A stretch of 64,000 nucleotides of DNA from Zooshikella harenae (lineage in GTDB: Bacteria > Pseudomonadota > Gammaproteobacteria > Pseudomonadales > Zooshikellaceae), in the NCBI RefSeq assembly GCF_018837975.1, contig NZ_JAGSOY010000007.1:1-64000 (forward strand), read 5' to 3'. Both the position numbers and the translations under genes were made by a program. Within the stretch, counting starts at the first letter, position 1. Every line of letters starts with the position of its first letter. The notes beneath the pieces were generated by a model. It was not told the DNA's origin and did not search any database. It worked only from the letters and a program-made list of their open reading frames with translations. Below, piece after piece: positions 1 through 13,100 of this stretch.

Positions 1-1
1 G

Positions 2-1798
2 GATCAAGTGCGCATTATTGTCGTACTCTATAAAAATGATGAATATGCCGAACTCACCCAACGTCAAGGTGTCCGACTGGAACGCCCTTTACCGATTAGC
101 CTAAAACCCCGACGCATTATGTGGGGCAGCGATTGTACTGGACCAGCTTTTACCGATGTGTGTTTACCCCTGGCAGAAGATAATTTACTGGATAACGAAC
201 AGGATTATGAAGGGTATTATGGGGTCGTGTTGTTCCCGCGCTTCCAGTTTGGAGCATATGTATTTCCCGGTACCAAGCCAATGTCGAGAGAATTGGCCCT
301 TAAATTTCACGATAAAACACAGTGGAAACAACATCACCGGCTGGAATTAAGTTATACCTACGACATTTGTGTGGGCGATAATAAAGACAGCCAACGCCAA
401 ATTCGTATCGAAGGTAATGACCACGAAAATAACAAGCCGATCAATCGACTTATCGGCTCAGGTCCTTATCAAATGAGCGAGGAAGATAAACAAAAATACC
501 TGCATAAACGCCCCTTCTTCCGCACTGACTTTACATTGGTTCTTGATAAAGAGCGAAAACACTGGTTAAACCATCGTCAAGCGAGTAATAATAAAGTTTT
601 TTTTGCGGAAAAAGATTTATTTGACGAAGAGTTAATGAAAAGCCACGAGAAAAAATTTGAGTATGGCAAATTATTTGATGGAGAAGTCGCTGCCGCAACA
701 CTCTTTAAAGCCGGAGATAATGGCAAATTTACTTTATCATCCCACTATAGCAAACAACAGCCCTTTGACTGGCGAAAACGTTGTTTTGTCGGCACCGTGG
801 TACTGTCCAGTAAAACCCAAAAAGAAAACTACGAGCGACATAACCGTTCCTGGCATGCGATTCCCTACTCACTGAGTCAAACTGAAAAGGAAACAAAAGC
901 CGTGGGTAGCGAAATGCAAGGTACCTTATACTATGCGGGTACACTGAAGGTGAAGTTTAAACACCATTATCGCGCACAAGACAATGTGTATGGTGCCGCC
1001 TACAATGAACCCATGACATTAGAAAATACCACATGGCATGTTGAAGACAAATTCGCCTTTTCAGAAAGTCAATCTCGACGTTATCTACCTACATTATTAG
1101 CCCTTTTTGAAAGCCCGCAAGAAGAGGATCGTAAACAAGTTTTCGAAATAATTAAAAAATCCCAGGGACAAAAAGGCGCTTATATTTATGACAATGACCG
1201 CGAATATGATATTTACCTCTCTGTGATTAAACTCCACTATCATGCCGCTACAGGTAAAAATGTTGAAGGCTTACGCCCCATGGGAAAAGTGGATGATCAA
1301 TACTGGGAGACAATCTTTAAGAATTCCCCTATTGGTGGTGTACTGGATAAGGTAGAAATCATCAAAAATGGTTTACTTGATGACATGTGCATACAATTCA
1401 ACCAATTCAAAACCATCAGCAACTCAGGCTTTAATGGTGGTGATAGTCAACTGGTGGGTAAAGGTTGCAAAATTAAAATCGACAAACGGCCTATATCATT
1501 AAATGCCAAAGAATCTCCCTGGTTAGAAGACCCAGCCCCAGAAGAGTTAACATCTGCCATTGAATTGGTCAATACCGTCATTAAAGAAAAACAACTTATC
1601 GAAAAACCAGGTAAGCTTCCTGTGGTGAAGCAAGAAAACGTTAAACTGAACTTAAACTGGAAAGAAATGTGGCAGCTTTGCAAACGTCTCGACTACGATC
1701 ATAAAAACCATGATTATAAATTATTACAACTGACTGAGTGGTTAAAAGGCCCTAACCCTTCGGATGCTCAAACTGATGGATTTAAAATATTTAATTAG
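2..1798 (+). CDS. Unrecognised protein, 5' end outside window
   Basis: The reading frame is open to the left edge of the window (the codons before the first GTG at 8 are also sense), so the gene is probably truncated. What is visible is about 598 residues, hydrophilic, rich in Lys, Asn, Tyr and His, with no signal peptide or membrane segment in the visible part. I see no catalytic motif I can name. The C-terminal third has a basic, proline-containing linker, then an aromatic-rich tail. It is followed after 19 bases by a membrane protein gene on the same strand, so the two may be co-transcribed. A large soluble protein next to a small membrane protein is seen in effector/immunity pairs, but nothing here proves that. 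Function unknown. Confidence 0.75.
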   Translation, partial: DQVRIIVVLYKNDEYAELTQRQGVRLERPLPISLKPRRIMWGSDCTGPAFTDVCLPLAEDNLLDNEQDYEGYYGVVLFPRFQFGAYVFPGTKPMSRELALKFHDKTQWKQHHRLELSYTYDICVGDNKDSQRQIRIEGNDHENNKPINRLIGSGPYQMSEEDKQKYLHKRPFFRTDFTLVLDKERKHWLNHRQASNNKVFFAEKDLFDEELMKSHEKKFEYGKLFDGEVAAATLFKAGDNGKFTLSSHYSKQQPFDWRKRCFVGTVVLSSKTQKENYERHNRSWHAIPYSLSQTEKETKAVGSEMQGTLYYAGTLKVKFKHHYRAQDNVYGAAYNEPMTLENTTWHVEDKFAFSESQSRRYLPTLLALFESPQEEDRKQVFEIIKKSQGQKGAYIYDNDREYDIYLSVIKLHYHAATGKNVEGLRPMGKVDDQYWETIFKNSPIGGVLDKVEIIKNGLLDDMCIQFNQFKTISNSGFNGGDSQLVGKGCKIKIDKRPISLNAKESPWLEDPAPEELTSAIELVNTVIKEKQLIEKPGKLPVVKQENVKLNLNWKEMWQLCKRLDYDHKNHDYKLLQLTEWLKGPNPSDAQTDGFKIFN

Positions 1799-1817
1799 AC
1801 AGAAAAAAAGGTAAGCA

Positions 1818-2876
1818 GTGACTACAGTTAATATAAAGGGAGTCAAACCTTCATGGGGTGAACGGTTTATTTCTACTTTTTCTACTGTGCTTTTTTTAGA
1901 AATGATCATCATGTTGGTATTAGGGCTAATCTTTTGGTGGGATGTACCCAATAGTGTTTTTTTACCAACATTTATCGTGTTTTTCTTACTGGGCACTATC
2001 ATTGGATGGAGTGCTGATCAAACTAAAGATGCCACTTTAGACATCGGCCAGAACGACATAAAATATTCCTCTAACAATACGGAGCACGTAATATTACTTA
2101 CGGACATTAAAAGCATTCATATTGAAAGAAGAACCACAGGCTATGCAAATTGCCAAAGCAACATTTATTTTCAACTGTTAGACAAAGATAACTACTGTCT
2201 GTTAAGTGTTGATCAGTGGCACTCCAATACAAATGTGTTTACCTATGCTGAGTACCTCTCGGTATTAACAGACGCAAAGATTACTAAACAATTTATTTTT
2301 AACAACGACCCAGGTGAACCATTTTTCTATATCAATTTTGATCATATTAATCAGCCAGAGAATAATAATATAGTTGATTATTATGTTGTCGTTACCCCGA
2401 CACAAGAGATGGTAGTTACTTGCAAGCCAGATAAAAGTGGTCATTGGCTTTTGTGTTTTTTTCTAGTCGCATCTATCTTTTCTTTGATCTACGGTTTTTT
2501 AACGTTTGCTTTATCGACCTTTTTTATTGCAGCTTGTCTTTCTTTAATAGAGGCATTAACACCTACTTTACAACATGTCACATTAACCAAAAGTAAAATC
2601 ACCTATGCTTACTCAATGGCGTTTTTAAATCGGAAAAAGCTAATTATGCCATTAAAGCAATTTAGAGTAGCTTCTACACCTCATCGGTATGGTGTCACCT
2701 ATCATATACTCGTTCAGTCTGAGGAAGGATGGCATAATTTAGCAAAAACGTCAGATGTCGAAACTGCACTGAATTTAGCTAAGAAAATGGCAAATCATAT
2801 GGATTTACCTGTAGAAGTGGATGTGCGTATTGCTCATAAAGCAATTACAACTAAAAATGAATCTCGATTGGTATAG
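1818..2876 (+). CDS. Predicted inner-membrane protein of unknown function
   Basis: 352 residues from a GTG start preceded by an AAGG-type ribosome binding site (about 1808-1812). Two hydrophobic segments lie near residues 20-65 (a hairpin of two helices) and another pair near 210-245, giving about four transmembrane helices. A soluble beta-rich stretch (about 75-205) lies between the pairs and a soluble tail follows (about 250-352). The two halves have a similar order, membrane hairpin then soluble part, which suggests an internal duplication, but I did not align them. It lies 19 bases after the preceding large gene and is probably in the same operon. I do not recognise the family. Confidence 0.7.
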   Translation: MTTVNIKGVKPSWGERFISTFSTVLFLEMIIMLVLGLIFWWDVPNSVFLPTFIVFFLLGTIIGWSADQTKDATLDIGQNDIKYSSNNTEHVILLTDIKSIHIERRTTGYANCQSNIYFQLLDKDNYCLLSVDQWHSNTNVFTYAEYLSVLTDAKITKQFIFNNDPGEPFFYINFDHINQPENNNIVDYYVVVTPTQEMVVTCKPDKSGHWLLCFFLVASIFSLIYGFLTFALSTFFIAACLSLIEALTPTLQHVTLTKSKITYAYSMAFLNRKKLIMPLKQFRVASTPHRYGVTYHILVQSEEGWHNLAKTSDVETALNLAKKMANHMDLPVEVDVRIAHKAITTKNESRLV

Positions 2877-3002
2877 CAAACCCACATATTACTATAACTC
2901 AATTATTATTAAGAGCACCTGAGGTATTTCGGAGTCAGCCAGTGGTAGATAAAGGCTTTTTAAAGATAAAATCATATGCGCTTGTCTTGGTTGACCTCCT
3001 AA

Positions 3003-3347
3003 CTAAAAAATCGCATCAAGCATTCCAATACTAAAAAAAAGTAGCATCATAAACCATGCTGTAAAAGTAATTAACGTTTTACTCCCACCTTTATCTATTT
3101 CATTAGGTAATAAAATCATTGAGTATGCAACGATTTCAACTCCTAAGTAAAGATCAGGGAACCACCAAATATTTATTCCAGTAGGGTCAGAAGGAGGTAG
3201 ATAAATAAAAACAAAAATTAGATTTGAAGCCACTAAAGCAAATGCCAATAGTTTACTTTTTTTTATAGGTTCACCCGGCACCCAGTAATTGTAAAAATAA
3301 TAAACGGTAATACCTATAAAGACGATAATTGCGATATAGAGTTCCAT
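3003..3347 (-). CDS. Small multi-pass membrane protein, hypothetical
   Basis: 114 residues, ATG start. It is almost wholly hydrophobic: segments at about residues 3-20, 33-52, 65-82 and 92-112 give four likely membrane helices, separated by short loops containing Pro, Gly and Lys. No family motif was recognised. It stands alone, convergent with the upstream plus-strand membrane protein and on the same strand as katG. The regular hydrophobic pattern and clean ends support a real gene, but no function can be given. Confidence 0.55.
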   Translation of the reverse strand: MELYIAIIVFIGITVYYFYNYWVPGEPIKKSKLLAFALVASNLIFVFIYLPPSDPTGINIWWFPDLYLGVEIVAYSMILLPNEIDKGGSKTLITFTAWFMMLLFFSIGMLDAIF

Positions 3348-3596
3348 TATTTACTCACTTTTTTACAGCCTAAACATCTATAGGGCAGCTCTGAACGTTA
3401 TACCCCTTAACGTTACACTCCATGTCCATTTCTAAGCTTAGTTTATTTCATGCAAACATACTTTCAATTCAGCTAAAGTTCAATACACGATACACTTTAA
3501 TACAAGTGTATATAGAGATACTTAAAAGCATCTTAGCAATACATTAGTGTAAATTTGGGTAAAAATTAGCGGATAAAGGCGGGTTTAAAGTGGTTA

Positions 3597-3622
3597 TTTG
3601 GGGTGTAAAAACACACCCCAAA
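3597..3622. terminator. Strong hairpin just after katG
   Basis: A perfect 10-bp inverted repeat (3597-3606 with 3613-3622, stem TTTGGGGTGT) with a 6-base A-rich loop lies 9 bases beyond the katG stop. No clear U-tract follows on either strand. It may act as a 3' stabilising hairpin or a weak terminator. Confidence 0.5.
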
Positions 3623-3630
3623 ATCTCCAT

Positions 3631-6412
<2,782 letters not shown>

Positions 6413-7543
6413 TTAGTTTTGTCCTTTATTTTTAGGGGTTATTTCTTCAATATTATGCAGTATCGAGTTTAAGCTAAAGTCATATTGTGTCAGACTTAAA
6501 TTATATACTTTTGAAAAGTGTTTAAAGTTTATTTTTTGCCACTGTTCATCGCCCAATGTTGTTAAATAACGTTGTACATTATGGGCATCAATGATGTTAA
6601 ACAACTTCATTTTCATCTTTACCCCCTCTAATTGAGCAAAGTCAATACCGAAGTGATAGTCATGTAAAACAACCAGTGCCCAACCACCCATCATAAAATG
6701 TCCACCAATACTGACAACCATTGAGCCATCCTGCACTTTCTTCAATGCTTCTTTTTTCCAGTTAATACCACTAAAATAAATATCTTTTCCAGGCTTTTTA
6801 CCATATTCAATAACACTTTCCATTGCGCCTAAGGCCATTTCATCATTTGCAGCCCAAACAACATTTATGTCAGGGTATCGCCTTATAAGATGGTATGTCT
6901 TTTTATACGCATCCTGTTGTTGCCAATTGCTAGGTATAACTTGTTTGATATAAACATTTTGATAATGAGATATTGCTTTTTTAAGACCATTCACACGCGC
7001 TATACTTGCAGGCGTTGCTTGATCTCCCGACAATGCGAGAATATTTACATTGACATTATTGTTATGTAACAAAAAATAATCTATTGTCGATTTGGCCAGC
7101 TGGAAACCTGCATAATAGTTATCAGGCGTTAGCTCTCCTATCCAGTTTGGATAGACTTCACGAGGTTTTCCATAAACAGAAGCTTGTTCTTTTGTTAGGC
7201 CATTTGCCATTAAAAATATTTTTATTTTTGAGTCACTCAACGTTTTTATTATTTTCCCTGCAGCTAATTTATAATTATCTATTATTAAGTAATCAGGTTT
7301 AACTTGACGGCTAGCTACACTAACTGCAAGGCTTTTCATGTGCATATAGTCCATTTGAGCATAGAGCACTTCAAGCTCAATATTCAAATCATCTGCAGCA
7401 GCTCGCATAAACGCTTCCACCTTAGGCCAGAAAAAACCTTCAGGTAAGCAGCAACTTACGAAGACCACTTTAATCTTATCGTCTGCTTCAGCAACGTTAA
7501 AATACGATAGCAATAGGCAAACGAATAGCGTCAATATTCTCAT
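6413..7543 (-). CDS. Periplasmic sugar-binding-like protein (Peripla_BP_4 type)
   Basis: 376 residues with a signal peptide (about 1-20, cleavage near AEA). The body follows the periplasmic binding protein type I fold of the ribose/autoinducer-binding group: a first strand KVVFVS, an LIIDNY-type region, NILALSGDQATPASIARVNGL, and VVWAANDEMALGAMESV, the usual hinge and ligand-binding landmarks of ABC sugar-binding proteins. It may bind a sugar or signalling molecule. No ABC permease, ATPase or histidine kinase is adjacent, so it is an orphan and its partner and ligand are unknown. The C-terminal tail of about 50 residues beyond the core is not typical. Confidence 0.8.
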   Translation of the reverse strand: MRILTLFVCLLLSYFNVAEADDKIKVVFVSCCLPEGFFWPKVEAFMRAAADDLNIELEVLYAQMDYMHMKSLAVSVASRQVKPDYLIIDNYKLAAGKIIKTLSDSKIKIFLMANGLTKEQASVYGKPREVYPNWIGELTPDNYYAGFQLAKSTIDYFLLHNNNVNVNILALSGDQATPASIARVNGLKKAISHYQNVYIKQVIPSNWQQQDAYKKTYHLIRRYPDINVVWAANDEMALGAMESVIEYGKKPGKDIYFSGINWKKEALKKVQDGSMVVSIGGHFMMGGWALVVLHDYHFGIDFAQLEGVKMKMKLFNIIDAHNVQRYLTTLGDEQWQKINFKHFSKVYNLSLTQYDFSLNSILHNIEEITPKNKGQN

Positions 7544-8080
7544 ACTAAAAAAGCCTTACGGTTTAGTAGTTAGTATGCGTAAGCACAATAGCTTTTGCAA
7601 AACCAAACTTGGTTATTTTTTGAACCATTACTCAATGAAATAAGAGAAAAGTAAGACCCCCCTATGCCAATAGCTATATCTCCTCTTACTTTTACAACTT
7701 ACGTTGTGGTGCGCACATGCAACACAACGTAAGTGAATAACCATTCTCGTTTTTGTTATATTTATTGACTATTCAATAGCACGATGAATACCCATTGTAA
7801 GCAACTGTCAACCACACTATTCTGATTGCCATAAGCACAGGGATATATCAACTTTAAGTAAATAAAAGCATTAAAAAGTCTCTCGCCAATGATACAGATT
7901 ATACACTTCAGCTGTTGTCTATGATAAAACTGTTAATTTACTTTATAAACTCGAACCAACGCACGACATAGAATACTCTGTAGGAAATTTTTTTCTTCTT
8001 TATATTAAATATCTTATTTATTATGGTTAAAAAATATGTATACCATATATACTCAACCATAATACATATAAGGTATATTA
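7544..8080. other. Divergent intergenic region with a 12-bp hairpin
   Basis: 537 AT-rich bases between two divergently transcribed genes for exported proteins, so promoters for both should lie here. The only clear structure is the perfect inverted repeat listed separately (7697-7734). Confidence 0.4.
7697..7734. repeat. Perfect 12-bp inverted repeat in a divergent promoter region
   Basis: ACTTACGTTGTG at 7697-7708 pairs exactly with CACAACGTAAGT at 7723-7734 across a 14-base loop. There is no U-tract. It could be an operator for a dimeric regulator or a transcript hairpin. Confidence 0.5.
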
Positions 8081-9079
8081 ATGAAACAAAAGTCTAAATT
8101 CAGTTTTTCTAAAGCATTCTTCATATGTTGTATTTTTTTGCTAAGCCACCATGCCTTTGCTCAAGGTAAAGTGGTCGCTATTATTAGCGTTGACTGGGAA
8201 GGATACTTCTTAAAGGATAAAGATCTGCAAAAAATGAAAAAATTCCGGGAAGACTTCCCTGAGATTGGCTTACTGCATTTTTTAAATGCTGCTTACTATA
8301 CTAAAGCAGATGCTAACCCCGTTGAAGTTACCCAAAAAGTACAGTCGGTACTACTGCCCATTGATGAGCATGGACTGCATATTCATGGTTGGCGTTCCCT
8401 GGCTGAAACAAGTGGTGTGACATTTAGAACTGAGCCTCGCGCACATACCGATGATGCCCCTATAGACCTAACAAAGTGTGAAACACCTAAGGACTGTGGA
8501 CATGAAATTGATATTAGTGCCTATAACAAAGAAGAGTTAAAGAAAATAATTCGCAAGAGTAAACGAATACTGATGGATGAAGGGTTTGAACAGCCTGTCA
8601 GTTTCCGTGCAGGTGGCTGGATGGCCAAGCCACATGTTATACAAGCCCTTGCTGAAGAAGGTATTCGCTATGATTCTTCTGCAGTACCACCAGAGTTACT
8701 CGAAGGTAGTCCATGGGAAAAACTACCATTGTATCGCTGGCTGGATAACCTTTGGACAACAACGGATACAGACTCACATCCTTATAGGATACGTGGTTCT
8801 GAAAATGCTCAACTTGTGGAAATACCTGACAATGGCATTCTTGCTGACTACATTACAGCCGAAGGAATGCTCGAAGTCCTTAAGAAAAATATTGAAAAAT
8901 GGCAACAAAACCCTAACCAAAATATCTATGTATCCATTGGTTTTCACCAGGAGTCTGCTGATAAATACTTAGATCGAGTTCGCGAAGCGATTGGCCTGTT
9001 TGAAGACTACACAGAAGAGCATAATATTCCCTTCGAATGGGCTAATTTGCCAGTCAGTAATTACTTTCCAGTCCATTAA
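8081..9079 (+). CDS. Exported polysaccharide-deacetylase-like protein
   Basis: 332 residues with a signal peptide (about 1-27, ending HHAFAQG). The core resembles the NodB-type polysaccharide deacetylase barrel: IISVDWEG (the Asp of motif 1), an ...EHGLHIHGW stretch that supplies metal-type His residues, SFRAGGWMAK (the motif 3-like Arg/Gly/Trp segment), and GFHQES near the end. In the known family these residues bind a metal and remove acetyl or similar groups from polysaccharides. The substrate cannot be told from sequence. AAGG lies about 9 bases before the ATG. A terminator follows at 9099-9120, so it looks monocistronic. Confidence 0.75.
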   Translation: MKQKSKFSFSKAFFICCIFLLSHHAFAQGKVVAIISVDWEGYFLKDKDLQKMKKFREDFPEIGLLHFLNAAYYTKADANPVEVTQKVQSVLLPIDEHGLHIHGWRSLAETSGVTFRTEPRAHTDDAPIDLTKCETPKDCGHEIDISAYNKEELKKIIRKSKRILMDEGFEQPVSFRAGGWMAKPHVIQALAEEGIRYDSSAVPPELLEGSPWEKLPLYRWLDNLWTTTDTDSHPYRIRGSENAQLVEIPDNGILADYITAEGMLEVLKKNIEKWQQNPNQNIYVSIGFHQESADKYLDRVREAIGLFEDYTEEHNIPFEWANLPVSNYFPVH

Positions 9080-9098
9080 CTATTACTTTTATCTTATG

Positions 9099-9120
9099 AG
9101 CCCATATTTATGGGCTTTTT
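9099..9120 (+). terminator. Rho-independent terminator
   Basis: Stem AGCCCAT/ATGGGCT (9099-9105 with 9110-9116), a 4-base loop and a run of T, 20 bases after the stop of the deacetylase-like gene. Confidence 0.8.
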
Positions 9121-9211
9121 AGCTCATGGTAAAAATACAGGTCAATTGTCTATAATAATAGTTCAGGATGGATATAGTATTGTACCAATGGCCAACACAG
9201 GCTGGATTAAA

Positions 9212-9997
9212 CTAATTGCTTCCTAGATAACTATTAACAATGGTTTGATAAAGTCTACTTGAATACACCTGTTCAAAACCTTCCTTTAGTTCAGCTACAT
9301 CATTTTTGTCAGTTTTAAGTCCCGTAACCAAGTAGTAATTCCCCTTTAAACTTTTAATATTATATACTACCTCATAATCCTTCATTTTCTCCCCAAGCTT
9401 TTTGATTAAATAAAATCCCACATGTAAATTACCTCCCCATATATCGATTCTTCCATTTAAGAGCTTTTTCATATTGACTTCATAACTAGGCACACGCTCT
9501 ATATTTAACTTATATTTAGTTTCATAGATAGATAAATGCTGGTCCACAACATCCTCAACAACTAACCCTATATGATATTTTTTTAACTGGAAAATATCCT
9601 CTATGACTATTTTGCTGTCTTTTTTAGCTATTAAGGCTTGCTCAGCAGGACCCACAACCCCAACCCATTGAAATAACTTTTCTCGCTGTGGTGTTCGCAC
9701 AACACAAAATTCATACACTCCCTGACCTTCCATTGTTTTTTTATATGCTCTAGCAAAAGGTAATTGAGTAATTACGGCTTGTCTTTCTATCTTTTGTAAC
9801 ACCGCATTAACCACATCTGTACAGATGCCTTTAGCGACGCCCCGTTCTTCATAACTAAAAGGAGGGTAATAGTCCATTACTATTTCAAATGGTTCGGCTG
9901 AAACAAACTTGGAACTAAATACAGTGATTGCATGTACTGCCAAATATCCCAAAAACCGCATATTTATTGAGGCCTCATACAATACAACTCTCCGCAT
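9212..9997 (-). CDS. Extracellular solute-binding protein, family 3-like
   Basis: 261 residues. After a signal peptide (hydrophobic stretch about residues 14-33) comes the pattern of the SBP_bac_3 family: FEIVMDYYPPFSYEERGVAKG at the start of lobe 1, then FCVVRTPQREKLFQWVG and YHIGLVVED for lobe 2. GGAG lies 7 bases before ATG 9997; a second ATG at 9961 would give a more compact signal peptide. In the known family these proteins bind amino acids or act as periplasmic sensor inputs. No permease or ATPase gene is next to it. The ligand is unknown. Confidence 0.8.
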   Translation of the reverse strand: MRRVVLYEASINMRFLGYLAVHAITVFSSKFVSAEPFEIVMDYYPPFSYEERGVAKGICTDVVNAVLQKIERQAVITQLPFARAYKKTMEGQGVYEFCVVRTPQREKLFQWVGVVGPAEQALIAKKDSKIVIEDIFQLKKYHIGLVVEDVVDQHLSIYETKYKLNIERVPSYEVNMKKLLNGRIDIWGGNLHVGFYLIKKLGEKMKDYEVVYNIKSLKGNYYLVTGLKTDKNDVAELKEGFEQVYSSRLYQTIVNSYLGSN

Positions 9998-10058
9998 TTA
10001 ACAGCTCCAACTTGAAGTATAGGCCAAGATAGAATTATTTTATTGACCTACCCATGAA

Positions 10059-10087
10059 CAAAAAGGCAGCACGGTGGCTGCCTTTTA
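10059..10087 (-). terminator. Terminator of the giant toxin gene, possibly bidirectional
   Basis: Read on the minus strand: stem GGCAGC/GCTGCC followed by five T, with A residues before the stem. It begins 17 bases after the toxin stop codon. The complementary T-run on the plus strand means it could also stop transcription the other way. Confidence 0.8.
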
Positions 10088-10103
10088 AACTATCTACATA
10101 GTG

Positions 10104-13100
10104 CTATGACTGAGTGATTGTCCAAGTTTGGGTAATTGAACTCTTGATATAATCCGCTATGGGTGTTGAGGCAGACCACGAGTCACTGGGTAACGATGCC
10201 ATCGCTTGAACTAACTGACCAATTCCCTGTTTATTGAGCACACTGCCATCATCAGTCGTAATATACAGCCCTTGGTTTTGGTTCCAGTCAGTAATGGTGA
10301 TTTTATCACCCTGTTGGCCTTTAAAACCAATCTCAAGGGCATCGTCTTCCACTGAAAAATGCACATCGTAGACATTCACACCCTTTAGTTTGATAACATC
10401 ATCTGTCGTATCACCGACCACCTGATCATGACCATCACCTTGCTCAAAAATAATGGTATCTTGATCTTGACCACTGCGTATATAGTCATCACCTTTACCA
10501 CCAATGAGTGTGTTACTGTTTCTTAATCCAAACAGCCGATCATTACCCAACCCGCCATGCAAAATATTCGCAGACTCATTGCCATAGATATTATCATCCG
10601 CAGCGCTACCAATAACACGTTGCACCCCCTGTAGTTGTACTTCTTTATCGTTAACATGCAGTCGCTGATAAGTACGGGATTCAGGCAATAAAACGACTGA
10701 AGTATTACCGTCAGCGACCAAATCTGATAAATCGAGGGTGTTGTCTCCTTGACCTAAATTCAGTTCCTGTAAATGCCCAACTTTCGTTAGTTTTACGTAA
10801 TCTGCATGCTTGGAGCCGGTAAATATTGCCCCTTCCAATAATTCACCATTCAGTGAAACTGCCAATGGACGATCACTATTTGGTAACGGGTTACTATCTG
10901 TTGGCTGTGCGCTATTTACTGAGTTATTAATTAAAACATCTTTTCGTTTTAATGCCAGTTTAGCAAGTCCATACAACTCAGTATGCGATACATCGATATT
11001 TTCCAACACTAAATCCAAATGACGATGCTTTTCTGACAGATAATAGTTTTTGATAATAACTTCAGGTAAGTCTTTGGTATTAACCTTACCACTAGCGTCT
11101 TTTAGTAAAATATGCAGATCTAAGCCATTCTTCGCTAGTTGAATATCCGCTAATCCTTTTGCTTGCTCAAGCACAAGTATGTCTTCACCTATTTCCGCTA
11201 AATTATCAATAACTTTAATGCCCTGGCTAGAAGCAGTTACCCGATAAATATCTTCACCTTCTCCTCCACTCGCAACATCCTCTCCAGCACTGTTAAACGT
11301 AATCAGGTCATCACCCGCCTCAGCGATCAATACATCATTACCCGCGCCGTCCGTTAACTCATCATCACCAGCACCGGCACGAATCACGGTTCCCCCGTTA
11401 CCTGCAATGAATTCTTCATTTCCTTGCTGGCCAATCAGCACTGAGGCATGGTCATCATCACCCTGTAAGGTAAAATGCGTTAACTGCCACGCACTATGCA
11501 GTGCTTTCTCTTGAGATGAATTAACGGCAATTTTTCCAGCTGCCCATTTTTTAGCATCTACTTCAGAGAAGAGTGGAATTAATGTATCAATACCCGCTTT
11601 ATTGATAACACCATCTTCTGTTTTAATAACCAGATTCCAGTTACTCGACCAATGCGCGATGGTTATTCCATCATTCTCTTCATCATTAAAAGTCACTTTT
11701 AATTGGTTTTCATGGGTTAGGCTAAAATGTAAATCATTTAGGCTGTAACCATTCATTTCAATCACATCATTGATCGTATTACCTGCAATACTATCGTTCC
11801 CATCACCTCGACTAAAAATAATCAGGTCTTGATGAGAGCCACTATAAATGGTGTCGTTACCAGCTCCACCTATTAACGTATTACGACCTTCTTTACCATC
11901 AATGGTATCTTCGCCATCACCGCCAGCAAGCAGGTTGCCTCCGTTGTAGCCACGTAACTCGTCATTACCATCAGTACCAATTATGTTAGCCACATTATTA
12001 ACACGAATAGTTTCGTTTAAACTATCTGTCGGTTTTAACTCATAAGCGTCAGTATTATAGGAAATACCAGCAGGTCCCATTAAGCTGACATAAACACCTT
12101 TTTTGGAGAATTGGCTCAAATCAATCGTATTATTGCCTTCACCCAGGTCAATGTTGTAAATAACCTTAGCTAACGCTTCATCAATCTGGAGTTTATTTAA
12201 CTGACCCGCTGATTTTAAAACAATACGATCATCATGTTGACTACCCACAATTCGTGTCGCAGATAATTTATCAGCATCGACGATATGGTTGAGGCCAGAA
12301 TCAAGTGTCTGATAGTTATTTTTATCCGCTATTTGAGGTTGGTCTGTCTCCAAAGCAGCCAATGTATCAGATAAATAATGATCAACAGCAGATTGTTTAC
12401 CCGTAATAATACGACTTAAATTGCCAAACTCATCAACCACCCATTCTTGTTGCTGGCCCTCATTTGACACAATAGTCAAGTGACGGAAAACCTCGCTGAC
12501 AAAATAGTTTTGTAGCACAATTTTCCGGTCAATATATACAGTATTACCGTCCTTATCAGGGCGTGGTAATCGGGCAGAAATCACTAAATCATTATTTTCA
12601 CGATGACTATTGATATCATTAAAACTTGCAGCAATTACTAAACTATCAAGTTTATTATCAGTGGCACGATTATCAATGGTCACTGTTCCCTCTAGTGCAC
12701 CTACAACATAAGTATCATGCCCATTTTTACCCTGAAGTAAGTCATCACCACCATAGCCACGCAACAGGTTGTTATCATCACTACCAATAATATGGTCAGC
12801 AAAAGATGTTCCTTCACCTGATAATACATAGCGCTCTGCTAAGGTTTTACCTTTACCCCACTGCCAGTCTGTTAAGGTGTAGTCTTTTCTCTCCAATAAG
12901 TCACGCGTATTAACTCTTTTAATACCTTCTTTAGTTTTATCAGAGTAATGGCCTTCATTATGAAAAAGTTTAGTACTATACCGTGAGCCACTTGTAGAAT
13001 AGTCTTGCAACGATAAAGCAATACCATCACGTGTAATCAGGCGATAATCTCGTAACGTTTTACCCCCTCTTGCCAGTGCATCTCCAACATGAATTGTTTT

